DNA of 64,000 bases. It comes from Sipunculus nudus (lineage: Eukaryota; Annelida; Sipuncula; Golfingiida; Sipunculidae). The stretch lies in the NCBI GenBank assembly GCA_026874595.1, contig CM049310.1, positions 25,405,058 to 25,469,057 of the forward strand, written 5' to 3'. The position numbers and the translations under genes were made by a program. Below the pieces are notes generated by a model. That model searched no databases and was not told the origin of the DNA. It saw only the letters and a program-made list of their open reading frames with translations. Below are positions 25,401-34,520 of the stretch, in pieces (positions within the stretch are counted from its first letter, which is position 1; each line of letters opens with the position of its first letter).

Positions 25401-27828
25401 CCAGTATCTTGATAATTAATGCATGGATGGTCATGAATCTTGCCTTGCATGTTGACCATGACTAGTTTTGTCAGTTCCCGAAAACTGGTGGCGCCACCTG
25501 TAATTTTTTCTCATTTTTAAGAGAACCCCCCCCCCCCCCACCGTTTTGTAGACTATAAAATGTCAGCAATAATGTCAGTTTCTCAGTTGTGGTTTCATCT
25601 ACTGTCCCGAAACCTGGTGTGTGTGTGTGTGTTTTTATCACAAGTGGATGCCCAATATTAATCAATCTATCTATCCGTCTGTTTAACTTGCCGTCTGTAT
25701 GTCCGTCCGTCAATCCATAAATTTGTTTCAAGGTGATAACTCAAGTTTGGATTGACATATGGATTTCAATCTTGATTCATGTATGGCCCACCACAAAAGC
25801 AAGAACCCTTATGAATTTGGGGTCATCAGGTCAAAGTTCAAGGTCACGAGCCCACTTATTTAAAAAAATTGTTGATGCATTTTTAGCCAAACTTTTTATC
25901 CCAAACCTTCTATCTTATGAAAATAGCTGACCTGCTAATAGGGGACGGGCCTAATGAATTCGGGGTCACAAGGTCAAAGGTCAAGGTCACAGGGGCCATC
26001 TGTCCATAAATTTGTTTCTAGATAATAACTCTAGTTTTGTTTGAATAAGGAGTTAATAAACTCCTTGGTTTGAAATACTGCTTTCAAACTTCACTTATAT
26101 ATGGCCCACCACTGAAGTAAAATCCTATCAACTTTGGGGTCATATGATCAAAGGTCAAGGTCACATAACCCATTTCTATAAAAAAAACATTATGGGTTCA
26201 TTTTAAGTCAACACAACCCTTCCCTCTTCTAAATACTGCTCATCTGCCAATAGGGGAAAGATTCTTTTGGATTTTGGGTCACAAGATCAAGGGTCAAGGT
26301 CACAGGGCCAATCCGCAAATTAGTTTATGGATGCTTCAATCTTGCTTTATCAATGTCTCACCACTAAAGTAAGAATCATTTTGATTCACGTTCAAAGGTG
26401 AAGGTCATAGGACCCACCTCTGTAAAAAGATTGTGGATGCATTGTAAATCAAACTTTTCATCCCAAACCTCCCCATCCTCACATATGGCTAACCTGCCCA
26501 AAGTGGAAGAAATCTGTAAATTTTGAAGTTACTTGGACAAAGGTCAAGATCACTTGATCCACTTTTTTTAAAAGATTGTTATGAAAATCAATATGCTGCA
26601 AGTTTAAGTATATTAAGAGGTCAAGAGTCAAGGTCACAGGACCAACATTTTGAAAAAGCCCATAATATCCTTATAGACAATATCAGCTGAGCGTCGAGAC
26701 CCATGGGTACCTGGCTATATGTCTATTGACTAGCTGGCTAGTATTTTCAGTGAGTCATTAATTGTGATGTAGTTACCACATTGTCAAACACCTTTAACTT
26801 ATTAATAGTCCCTGTCTTATTGTTTATCAGGATGACGTCAACATCCTTCCCATCGCGGTGGGCGTGGCTGCCGGCGTTCTGCTTCTGCTTATTATTCTGC
26901 TTGTGGTGTTGTCATGGTAAGTTCAGGATCTAAACATCGCTGCCAGATTAACACGATTTACCCAAACTGACCATTGCTTTTGTATGTATCGGGACCTGTG
27001 TAATTCAACTGAGCGAAGGACATTGATAAATTTCTGGTACTGCTCTCTCAAGGTTATGCTCATAGATTTTTTATTTTTATCATGTATCTACAGCCATAAG
27101 TTTCCTTGCTAACATGTGCTTCATTCAACATGCCGTAATGGCATGCAAACATCATATTAAGTCTGATCTATAGCTTCCGTTATTATTTAATGAAGTAGCA
27201 TTATCATAGTAATTTTATTCTATATTCAATTAGCATTTGATTAAAGAGAGAGAATATGTAACTGCTGATGCTACCTGGTGATAACACATCTTGCATATTA
27301 AACATATTTAGTGTCGATATGAAAGGTTTAAAACGTTTGCTGCCGAAACTCAAATGACTCTCCAGTGACAAATCTAGATTCATACACTATGTTCAGAAAA
27401 TTAATTTAGTTATATTTGACCAAAATGTCCGTTTTGTGATCTGTTCACATATGAGTTTTTTTAGGAGAAGAAGGAAGAGACAAGCTGAAACATCACACGG
27501 AACCTCTGAGTATCAGTATGATAATCAGATCTACAGCGACCTGGTGGGAATCAGGAATGATGACGTCATAAACAGCTATCCAGGCCCCCCTCACGGTGAC
27601 TCGAGTGTCACAGACCTGCCCCCTAGCTATGACAGCCACATTTCAATTGGGGTGGGTGGCGACTCCTACGGAGACAGTAAACCCCAGGCAGAGGGTCTAC
27701 CAATCACAAGCTTGCCTGTGCAGTCTTCCCACAGAACGGACCAATCAGCACTCACAGATCATGACGACACTTCAGGTGCATGCGCACTGCCTGCTTATCA
27801 GAAAAGGGGATTTGATGAGAACGAATAA
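12605..27828 (+). CDS. Delta-type DSL Notch ligand, copy B (complete)
   Basis: A type I membrane ligand for Notch. Eleven coding exons (12605-12643, 18548-18699, 19399-19543, 22065-22216, 22627-22763, 23040-23162, 23407-23613, 23939-24079, 24479-24753, 26831-26916, 27465-27828) total 1821 bases and keep one frame: 606 residues. Order: signal peptide (about 1-15), MNNL/C2-like domain (about 16-162), DSL domain with its six Cys (172-215), six EGF repeats (222-427), linker, transmembrane helix (462-486), basic stop-transfer RRRKR, tail of 120 residues with PPSY at 538-541. Six EGFs and no Jagged-type Cys-rich region favour Delta over Serrate/Jagged. All introns are GT-AG except a likely GC-AG one after the DSL exon. 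The ATG sits in a good context (gagccATGc). Confidence 0.92.
13730..15406 (+). pseudogene. CR1-like ORF1: PHD finger plus SGNH esterase
   Basis: Two open stretches, 13730-14461 and 14585-15406, lie in the same frame, split by TAA codons at 14459 and about 14483; the sequence between still reads as protein. The first ends with a Cys4-His-Cys3 PHD finger (CSNKC, CTLC, WFHWNC, CPTC). The second has the esterase blocks: FDSMTKRLD (normally GDS; the Gly is replaced, the Ser kept), VHVGTN, and DGVHLNKRG with the Asp-His pair. Restored in frame it would be one ORF of about 560 codons. Confidence 0.85.
15378..18240 (+). pseudogene. CR1-like ORF2: endonuclease and reverse transcriptase
   Basis: A possible ATG at 15378 overlaps the end of ORF1, but a TAG follows near 15399. 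The endonuclease spans about 15530-16170 ([27 protein letters not shown]); the usual SDH is SDQ at 16131-16139, so the catalytic His is lost. TAA codons follow at 16242, about 16269 and 16317. The RT shows [11 protein letters not shown] (motif A), [13 protein letters not shown] (motif B) and YADD at 17457-17468 (motif C). Two compensating single-base shifts (near 16968 and 17070) and a later one near 17960 break it further. Confidence 0.88.
18548..18699 (+). CDS. Copy B exon 2: MNNL domain, first part
   Basis: The acceptor is ccattaaag and the donor gtaagt, phase 0 to phase 2. The translation begins [20 protein letters not shown], then a [20 protein letters not shown] segment. The Cys-Cys, Cys, Cys and F-F-x-x-C arrangement is the N-terminal MNNL signature of Notch ligands. 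The acceptor lacks a strong pyrimidine tract, so the 5' edge is slightly uncertain. Confidence 0.82.
19399..19543 (+). CDS. Copy B exon 3: MNNL domain, middle
   Basis: The acceptor is atttgcag and the donor gtgaca, phase 2 to phase 0. It reads [17 protein letters not shown] and ends [11 protein letters not shown]. It matches the C2-like core that follows the Cys-rich MNNL start in Delta/Jagged proteins. Confidence 0.85.
19709..20440 (+). repeat. Family A repeat, truncated copy, in copy B intron 3
   Basis: It starts with the terminal hairpin AGCTCAGTTGACT / AGTCATCTGAGCT at about 19714-19741, then TTTGTCCGTCGTCCGTCC. Two monomers follow, each with CAAATCGTAAC and TCTAGAACT-type cores, and the exact palindrome GGTGGCGCCACC occurs at 20051. 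The usual far terminus is missing. Confidence 0.7.
20693..22050 (+). repeat. Family A repeat, complete copy, ending at copy B exon 4
   Basis: It starts TTTTAGCTCAGCTGACTGTA and has about five monomers (near 20770, 21120, 21420, 21590, 21760), each with a GTTAACAGGGCACAAATCAT core. It ends with GTCAGCTGAGCGTCATGACC and CTGGGTCACTTG. The last 150 bases are nearly identical, inverted, to 41088-41240. The end lies only about 15 bases before the exon 4 acceptor junction. Confidence 0.75.
22065..22216 (+). CDS. Copy B exon 4: end of MNNL/C2-like domain
   Basis: I chose the acceptor ctgttcag at 22064, not the nearby gtcag at 22074, because only this one gives an open frame after phase 0: [20 protein letters not shown]. 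It ends LLGQR in phase 2 at donor gtcaaa. The DDD-G-x-S-x-HDL segment resembles the C2-like loop region of Notch-ligand N-termini. Confidence 0.85.
22627..22763 (+). CDS. Copy B exon 5: DSL domain
   Basis: The acceptor is ttttccag, phase 2. [19 protein letters not shown] starts the DSL domain; [13 protein letters not shown] and IVC give Cys 3 to 5; the sixth lies in the next exon (WEGVAC). This is the receptor-binding signature of Delta/Serrate/LAG-2 ligands. The exon seems to end at GAAG|gcatgt, a GC donor: only this join gives C-MED-W, as in C-x-x-x-W of DSL domains, and the right frame. Confidence 0.88.
23040..23162 (+). CDS. Copy B exon 6: DSL end and EGF1
   Basis: The acceptor is gtccccag and the donor gtaaat, phase 1 to phase 1, 123 bases. 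It reads [20 protein letters not shown] and CICPVGFSG. The exon completes the DSL domain and holds most of EGF1. Confidence 0.88.
23407..23613 (+). CDS. Copy B exon 7: EGF2 and most of EGF3
   Basis: The acceptor is ctctgtag and the donor gtgagc, phase 1 to phase 1, 207 bases as in copy A. It starts [15 protein letters not shown], followed by [12 protein letters not shown] and [13 protein letters not shown]. The central stretch is almost the same base for base as copy A 440-550. Confidence 0.92.
23939..24079 (+). CDS. Copy B exon 8: end of EGF3, EGF4
   Basis: The acceptor is cggtttcag and the donor gtaaaa, phase 1 to phase 1, 141 bases. It encodes AYTGETC, then [19 protein letters not shown] and GYLGTYC. 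Confidence 0.92.
24479..24753 (+). CDS. Copy B exon 9: EGF5, EGF6, linker
   Basis: The acceptor is attttcag and the donor gtgagg, phase 1 to phase 0. It reads [15 protein letters not shown], then [12 protein letters not shown] and YSGVNC. The linker ([18 protein letters not shown]) is two codons shorter than in copy A overall. Confidence 0.92.
24814..24843. repeat. (ATT)n microsatellite
   Basis: About nine ATT units lie just inside intron 9 of copy B. Confidence 0.9.
25155..26712 (+). repeat. Family A repeat in copy B intron 9, rich in AGGTCA half-sites
   Basis: It starts CAGCTTAGCTGACT, followed by TTTGTCCATCGTCTGTCC, has GGTGGCGCCACC at 25487, and ends CAGCTGAGCGTCGAGACCC at about 26688-26706. 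Its second half carries seven copies of an AGGTCAAAGGTCAAGGTCAC-like block. The corresponding copy A intron lacks it, so the insertion followed the duplication. Confidence 0.65.
26831..26916 (+). CDS. Copy B exon 10: transmembrane segment
   Basis: The acceptor is tttatcag and the donor gtaagt, phase 0 to phase 2. [18 protein letters not shown] begins the exon and the helix continues through Ile, Leu and Val to LSW. It is 12 bases shorter at the 3' end than copy A. Confidence 0.92.
27465..27828 (+). CDS. Copy B exon 11: cytoplasmic domain
   Basis: The acceptor is tttttttag, phase 2; TAA at 27826-27828. The tail opens [12 protein letters not shown], has [12 protein letters not shown] where copy A has NPTYSNL, keeps LPPSYDSH, and ends QKRGFDENE. 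The acidic C-terminal extension of copy A is absent. Confidence 0.93.
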
Positions 27829-28184
27829 GGGGCTTTTGGTGTGAATAAAAAAAATTCTGAACATACAAACTGTCTAGTCGCAGGGCACAAGAACAACGAT
27901 ACTCCTGTAATATTAAACGACCAAGAATGATAATTCATACACCTGTATTGGTATGGTGCTATGCTATGTAACTCTTAATTATACCACATATAGCTAAAGA
28001 TCACATTGAACTTTTCTTTCTGAAGTAATCAATATCTGGATGGGAATATATAGCCTAAAGAAACCCGCTTTATGAACGCAATGACCAATTAGTACATTCA
28101 TAGAGTAAGAGGTAATACGTTCTTCAAAATGAATTATTTGAGACTGTACTATTGTGATGCAAAATATAACAAATATTTTTTTCA

Positions 28185-28190
28185 AATAAA
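28185..28190 (+). terminator. Candidate polyadenylation signal, copy B
   Basis: AATAAA lies 357 bases past the stop, similar to the distance in copy A. Another AATAAA at 27844 is only 16 bases past the stop and seems too close. Confidence 0.4.
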
Positions 28191-28247
28191 GACAATCACA
28201 AACTATGACCACACCTTTCATTGTATTGTATGGTATTGGGGGTTGGT

Positions 28248-28249
<2 letters not shown>

Positions 28250-28305
<56 letters not shown>
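28250..28305. repeat. (AT)n microsatellite
   Basis: An uninterrupted AT alternation of about 56 bases. Confidence 0.97.
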
Positions 28306-28307
<2 letters not shown>

Positions 28308-28661
28308 TGTATTTCACTGCGGAGACAATGACTTTGGTGTACACATAACCTGGCAATATTATTAAACGGAGATTAAAACGCATTTGTTTCGTGCGATGGA
28401 CCTCTGGGACGAGGAAATCCCTTTTATCATATATATTATAACCTTTGCATCAAGTGCCGTGCTGACAAGAGGGAGAAGGAAAGACTGTAATAGATCAACC
28501 TGTCACTCTAAGACCAAGAGAGAAAGGAAGGTATAGGAATTTATGTCACACCTTCAGGGGCGTAGCCAGGATTGAGGGAGTGGAGGGGGCCATGTAAGTG
28601 GCGGAGCCAGAAATTCGAAAACCGGGGGGGGGGGGGGGGGGGCGCTAATCTGCATGTATGG

Positions 28662-28665
<4 letters not shown>

Positions 28666-28723
<58 letters not shown>
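28666..28723. repeat. (TA)n microsatellite inside the TIR element
   Basis: About 58 bases of TA, 37 bases before the palindrome; a shorter TA run (28916-28936) follows the palindrome. Confidence 0.95.
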
Positions 28724-28731
<8 letters not shown>

Positions 28732-28759
28732 CTGAATTCTCCGGGTGCTGGCTTAAGAC

Positions 28760-28916
28760 AGTCAATGAACACAAAAAGAAGAGAGACATCAACGCCAACA
28801 TTTCAAACAATCATATTATTTGGATACCATGTACACAATCTGTACATGGTATCCAAATAATATGATTGTTTGAAATGTTGGCGTTGATGTCTCTCTTCTT
28901 TTTGTGTTCATTGACT
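28760..28916. repeat. Perfect inverted repeat, 76-bp arms, 5-base loop
   Basis: Arm 28760-28835 and arm 28841-28916 are exact reverse complements with the 5-base spacer CAATC. The arms read AGTCAATGAACACAAAAAGA at the outer end and GGATACCATGTACA at the inner end. It is bounded by TA runs on both sides. Confidence 0.95.
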
Positions 28917-29760
28917 ATATATATATATATATATATTACTATTAATAATAATATTATATTTACTATACGTTATATATTTTAGTGTATGCAAATATGATTT
29001 TTTTTTATTTTCATTCATGAACCATGGTTTCATTAAGGTTAGTTACAGGTACATGGGGAGGGTGTGGGAGGGGGTATCCCTCTCCCATATTGGGACATTT
29101 TTTGAATATGCAATGTAAAAAGGACATTTTGAGGCAATTTTCAGCCCAAAAAAATGAGGAGTTACTGTTCCTGAAAAACTGTTCCTTTATGTCTTTGCGT
29201 TATGTAGTCAAACTGTAGAGATGTTTAATATTTATATTTCTTCAAAATAAGGATATAAAATTTCAGTCGTTTTCAAATAGATCAATGGCGCAAAGGCGCA
29301 TTTACATTTGTTACTTGCAAAATATTATCTTTTAAATGTACTGCTCGGAGTGAAATAACTGTTATGTTGAAGTCTTATGTTAAACTTTACAGGGTTTCGT
29401 GGTCTCGAAAACACACAGGACTTCTAAGAGCAAAGACCGCGAGTTTGAGTACTGGTATCACCACGTTTGTGAGATTGTTCACGGTCGACCCCAACCACGG
29501 CCTGTTGTTCTGCAGCTGTTCATAAATATCCTTATGCTCAACTAATAAATTTGATAGTAATAAACTGCAGGTAACTTTAATAAAATCTAATTGATTATTA
29601 ATACAAAAAATATGAAAAACGAAAATTAATCACGAAAATTTGGAAATTAGATAAAATGAGAGATTAAGTGCAATTCTGAAAGGACGGCGAGTACTGGAAG
29701 CGACTGGGGGGGGGGGGGGGGGCCACGGCCCCCTGCGGCCCCCCTCTGGCTACGCCCCTG

Positions 29761-30690
29761 ACCTTATGAAGATGGAAAGTGATTTAGGTAATATTATTGT
29801 TACCATATTGTTACCTCGACACCAGTTGCCTTAATTTTTTTTTTTTATTTTTACCAGATATTTTTTCTAATCGAGGCATCTCTGTGCGGTCGTATAACTA
29901 CAGAGCTACCTGAATTATTTCATGCTCGTGTTTTATTGCTTGGTTGACTCTTCTTGGACCGAACGCCCGTGCTTTGCAGGAGTGACATAATTTTATTTAA
30001 TCACAATACGATTATATCCAGCAACGGCAATCACAGAGCTCAGCAAATGTTCGGCAACGGTAAAAAACCGCCCAAGACCGATTATAAAAAATAGCCCTAT
30101 ACGATCTTACCGTGACGTACGATGGGTACACACCAATTCGTTTTTATACAACATATGTTTTTGGTGCCATTACCGCGTTTTTGTTGTCGGATTGTAGTTA
30201 CAGGACAGCCTAAACCAGCTGGACTTACTAATTTCAGTTGAGCATGACACACTCCAACAACGATTATGAGCTGCATTCACCGGATCCCATTATAGCAGAC
30301 ATTGAACACTTGCAATGAACGCATACATTAAACGAATAGTAGATTCCAATATTAATAGGGGATTAAATTATATTGCCGGATAAATGTGTACACCAAAAAC
30401 GTACTGTCAATGTCGTCGGATGAAAGATTACAAAATGCAGTGACATGGTCTGCAATGGTTGCTATGGCTTAGCATAATATGAAAGCACAAACGTGATTAA
30501 ATATCATATTCTACCAGTAATTAAACCGAATTCAGAGCTTTTTAAGGAGTGTCTTATTCGATAACAATCCTACAGGCCTAATGCGAACCTGTGCAATGAT
30601 TTATACACCAGGTATTATGCTTCAATGCTGGGCCATTACTTTACAAGTAGGCCTACATGTCTTCTATTCAACGAAGGTATCAGAGATGGA
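29761..30690. other. Intergenic, nothing recognised
   Basis: AT-rich sequence without a supportable ORF or clear repeat structure. Confidence 0.5.
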
Positions 30691-32340
30691 TACATATGCC
30701 CAATTTCAGGCTGATATCCCCTCCTGAGATATAAGCAGGCATATACACTGTGCAAAGGTCATTGTAGGTGGCGACACCTGTCTTGTGAACGAAAAAGAAA
30801 TCAAAGACGCATAGACAGGTCAAAATATCAGGCCAATACATCAAATATATTCTCTTGAGTTTTATGCACTGGGCTGACTAGGCTTAGGTGAGAAAGGCAG
30901 TTGCCCCGAACTGTGACAAATTGCTGGCTCAAGCTACTGCACTGAGTGAACTCTTGACCTGCACCTGGCTAGACTGAGTGAACTTCTGACCTGTACCGGG
31001 CTGTACTGAGTGAACTCTTGACCTGTTGCATAATCTGACACAGTTGGCAGTTTGCCAAAGTTATAAATAGATCCAGACTTGTCTCTGGCGCTCAATCTGA
31101 TACAGTGGGCAGTCTGCCAAAGCTATAAATAGAATGCAGCTACTGCACTGAGTGAACTTTTGACCTATACCTGGCTGCACTGAGTGAACTCTTGACCTGT
31201 TGCCTAATCTGATACAGTTGCCAGTCTACCAAAGCTATTAATAGAACACGGCTGACCTTCGGCCTGTTGCCAAATCTGAAATAGTTGTCAGTCTGCCAAG
31301 CTATTTAACCTGAAATCTAAATGTCTAGTGGCATGATGTAATAGATGCTGATAAACTGGCGCCAGGCTAGATGTAATTGCTTCACACAGCTAACATATCT
31401 GGTAAAATGACTCAATTCATTCTCCATAATTCAGCCAAAAATTATTCATGTGGAACCATTAAAGATGATTATCATAAGAATTATTATGGGGATTATTCTT
31501 GTAAGATATTAAACAAATTGGCTTCGGTGGCTTCAGTCGAAAAACATTTTGCAGGTTTATAACTCATATAGGAAGATACAGCAAACTGTGTCTCAGCCAA
31601 AAAGCATTGAACCAAATCCATTTGAACAAACTTGAATTATCAACATCAAAGGATAATAAATGTGTGAGATTTAAGAATTTGACTCAGTTGTTTTTGAGAA
31701 GAAGATCTTTGTAGCCACTGAGCTAAAATGGGCTGTTATGGCATATAACTAAATTCAACTTCCTGTAAGTCAGCCAAAAGTCACTAAACAGAGACCATTT
31801 GAACAAACTTCAGAAAGCTTACCCTAGGATTATTTCTGTGCTATATTAAACAATTTGGCCATATGGTTTCAGAGAAGAAGTTCTTTGTAGCCCTCTGTAT
31901 GATACAGGCAATGGTTACCCCGTACAAAAAAGGCCGATGCAGGTGGTGCCACAAATACCTCAATTTCACATATGACTCATGTGACCAACATTGGCATAAA
32001 ATTTGGTGATGATAGCTCAAGCCGTTTCTCAGATTGATATTTTTGTATGCTTTTTTAGACAGATGACTAAGTTCAACTTCCTGTAACTCGGCCAAAAATC
32101 ACCGAACTGGAATCATTCGAACAAACTTGAGAGAGATTGTTTCTAGGATTATTTCTAGGAAATATTGGACATTTTGGCTTGATGGTTTGGGAAAGAAGAT
32201 TTTTAAAGGTTTTAAGCTTTTCCCTATAAAATCTAAGTAAATGCAGATAGCCAAAAAAAAAAACCCAAAAAAAAACAAAATCCGATTTTTTTAGATGACT
32301 GATTTTTTTTGCATTAAGTTTAGTGATGCTAACTCCTGCC
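30690..32340. repeat. Composite interspersed repeat with imperfect monomers
   Basis: From about 30930 to 31320 a motif recurs four or five times (CTGCACTGAGTGAACTCTTG, then CTAATCTGATACAGTTG and GTCTGCCAAAGCTAT). From 31570 to 32230 another motif recurs three times (TTCAACTTCCTGTAAGTCAG, then GAACAAACTTGA). A relative of the GGTGGCGCCACC motif (GGTGGCGACACC) occurs at about 30768. Boundaries are approximate. Confidence 0.5.
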
Positions 32341-33480
32341 GTTTTCGTGATAGTATGGGTTAAAGTACAGACGCCGCACCATCGTATATGCTCACAGTTT
32401 CGCTAAAAAGGCTCTGATGGCAGGGATAGAACTGATCATTTAATTGACTTTCTTTCTTTTTCTCTATGAAGTAGATTTGCAGCCTTCGAGAGAAAAGGTG
32501 CAAAATATCGTATTGACGTCAAATAATTCCAAGTACTTTAATTTAAACAGTGTTTTCATGTTAATTTGTCTAAATATTTTGGTTTCTGATCACAACACTA
32601 TTAAAACTCAACATACCCATATCAAGGGCGTGCGGCGGGCCGAACTCTTAGTGTTAAATGCAGGAGGGTTGTGGTTATATTGTAAAAATAAAACTAAGAC
32701 AGGTATTCTTATGACAATCTAATCTTTATTTTAGTAACTGGGGTTATATACACCTTTGGTCATCCACATGCTTTGTACAAAATATACAATGGCATATCCA
32801 CAAGGACTGCGGGACACACATACAACAGGGTTACACTGGGGGCCACCCCGCTCATAAATAGTATATCTATATCGTCCATGGTGACGAGATAATGTCACGT
32901 GATCAGAGAAATCTTTATATATATTACAACAATGAAAGAGTCCATGATCACACCAGGCCACTGAGGCGCACCCGGCAAGAAGCTCCATCTGTACACATTC
33001 TAGTAAACTAAATATACAAGAGGTGGAGAAACTCGTACTCAGCTTGTCCAATATGATGCACCATAAACCACCATTTCCATTTTTGGCACAACATATAATA
33101 AATGTTAATTTAAACATGTTAATTTTCATTTCATCATTAACACATATTTTTAAAGCTCCATGCATGTGCATTGTCATCTTCTTATGTACTGGACGTCATT
33201 AATTACTGCTGATTCAGTGACTGATTCCGCGGAGCATCATGTACTTATTAAATCCTGTCTTTCTTATTACCAGATATATCTAGGGCCTTATCATATTCTA
33301 TCCCTCCTGTTACCATGAAGAGCAATCTGTATAGTTTTAATTCACATTTGTATAGACAATACACCGCTCGCAAAGATCAACTTTCTACTAACCTTACTAA
33401 CTAGACACCTGCTCAGGAAAATGTGATCTCCTTTCAGATAGAAACAATATCTACTAATTATTATAGTATGACTTTGGTAA
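32340..33480. other. Intergenic, nothing recognised
   Basis: It contains an open minus-strand frame of 148 codons (32731-33177), but it matches no family I know and has no flanking gene structure. Confidence 0.4.

Positions 33481-33483
<3 letters not shown>

Positions 33484-33531
<48 letters not shown>
33484..33531. repeat. (AT)n microsatellite
   Basis: About 48 bases of uninterrupted AT. Confidence 0.95.
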
Positions 33532-33535
<4 letters not shown>

Positions 33536-33924
33536 TGAAACAATACCTTGAGATTCTCTAGACAGTGGCTCCGGGTCCCTCTAAAGGAATGACACTGAAC
33601 CAAGGAGTTGTGGAGTAAATAAGAAAAAAACATAGAACGTGTATTAATGCCAAATATAAAGTCAAAAGTTACAGCTTGCTAGGTTGTGCAACTTCTGCAA
33701 AAATCAAATAAACAATTAATGGATTTATTAAATTTCGCGTCATTCGGTTAAAACACCAAATTTAACTTATATAACCATCAAAAGGTTTACAGTTCAGTAC
33801 CAGCTGACTGTCACACGTTTATCTCGAAAAATAAATAGCTCTCTGTCTCACCCACACAAACACATCCACATACACAAACAGTGCAGTTGCTTTGTTTTGA
33901 ATATCTGGTGTCTCAGCTTCTTTT

Positions 33925-33927
<3 letters not shown>

Positions 33928-33981
<54 letters not shown>
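33928..33981. repeat. (AT)n microsatellite
   Basis: About 54 bases of uninterrupted AT. Confidence 0.95.
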
Positions 33982-33985
<4 letters not shown>

Positions 33986-34317
33986 AATATTATGGAAGAT
34001 ATGATTTTCGAGAGAAATCAATTACAAAGAGAATCCTGGCAATTACTTGCCTTTTCCTTTATTTTCTTTAAATTTATTTCATGTCACTTACAGTGATTTA
34101 AGATGTGGCCAAATACTACTCACATGTTATTAATTAAGTTTCATGAAAGAACTGAGCCTTCATTTTTTTATGAACAGACAAGTGCACAAGCTCCGTTTCC
34201 CAAACATCTGAAGATGTCCTTTAAAGATGTGTAGAGGAAAATTGACTGTGGCGCCCTCTGTGGTCACAAAGTGCACTATTAAAGCTCAAGCTGTGAAAAA
34301 GCTTTTGTCAAGTAAGA

Positions 34318-34520
34318 TTTCTTAAGTACGGAATGCATGATGCGGAATCCGGCATGCGGAAAGCGTGTTGAGAAACTTCATTTGTACCGGCACGGCGGCA
34401 TGCATGTTTTCTGTATGTTGCCCCTGGATACCATGTGGAACCGGCAAAAATCGCTACATGTAGCGATCGTTTTGTCGGATACGCATTCCGCATGCCGGGT
34501 ACACGCAAAAGGAATCTCAC
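34318..34520. repeat. Imperfect inverted repeat, MITE-like
   Basis: The left part has GCGGAATCCGGCATGCGG and the right part GCATTCCGCATGCCGGG, in opposite orientation about 130 bases apart, with local GC-rich hairpins between (CGCTACATGTAGCG). It could be a small palindromic MITE. I found no clean target-site duplication. Confidence 0.4.

Larger units (their letters stand above)
28555..29760. mobile_element. Non-autonomous DNA transposon with 15-bp TIRs and 5-bp TSD
   Basis: The left end CAGGGGCGTAGCCAG (28555-28569) is the exact reverse complement of the right end CTGGCTACGCCCCTG (29746-29760). ACCTT flanks both sides (28550-28554 and 29761-29765), a 5-bp target-site duplication. No transposase ORF is present. 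Inside are G-runs near both ends (28624-28642, 29706-29722), a TA microsatellite and the palindrome at 28760-28916. The terminal sequence is of a kind common among animal hAT-like elements, but the class is not certain. Confidence 0.85.

Noticed and set aside
28760-28916. A microRNA precursor
   Set aside because: Perfect 76-bp arms with no bulges are unlike animal pre-miRNAs; a palindrome or fold-back artefact is more likely.
32731-33177. A 148-codon minus-strand ORF
   Set aside because: No recognised family, no splice or neighbour support; long chance ORFs are expected in 64 kb.
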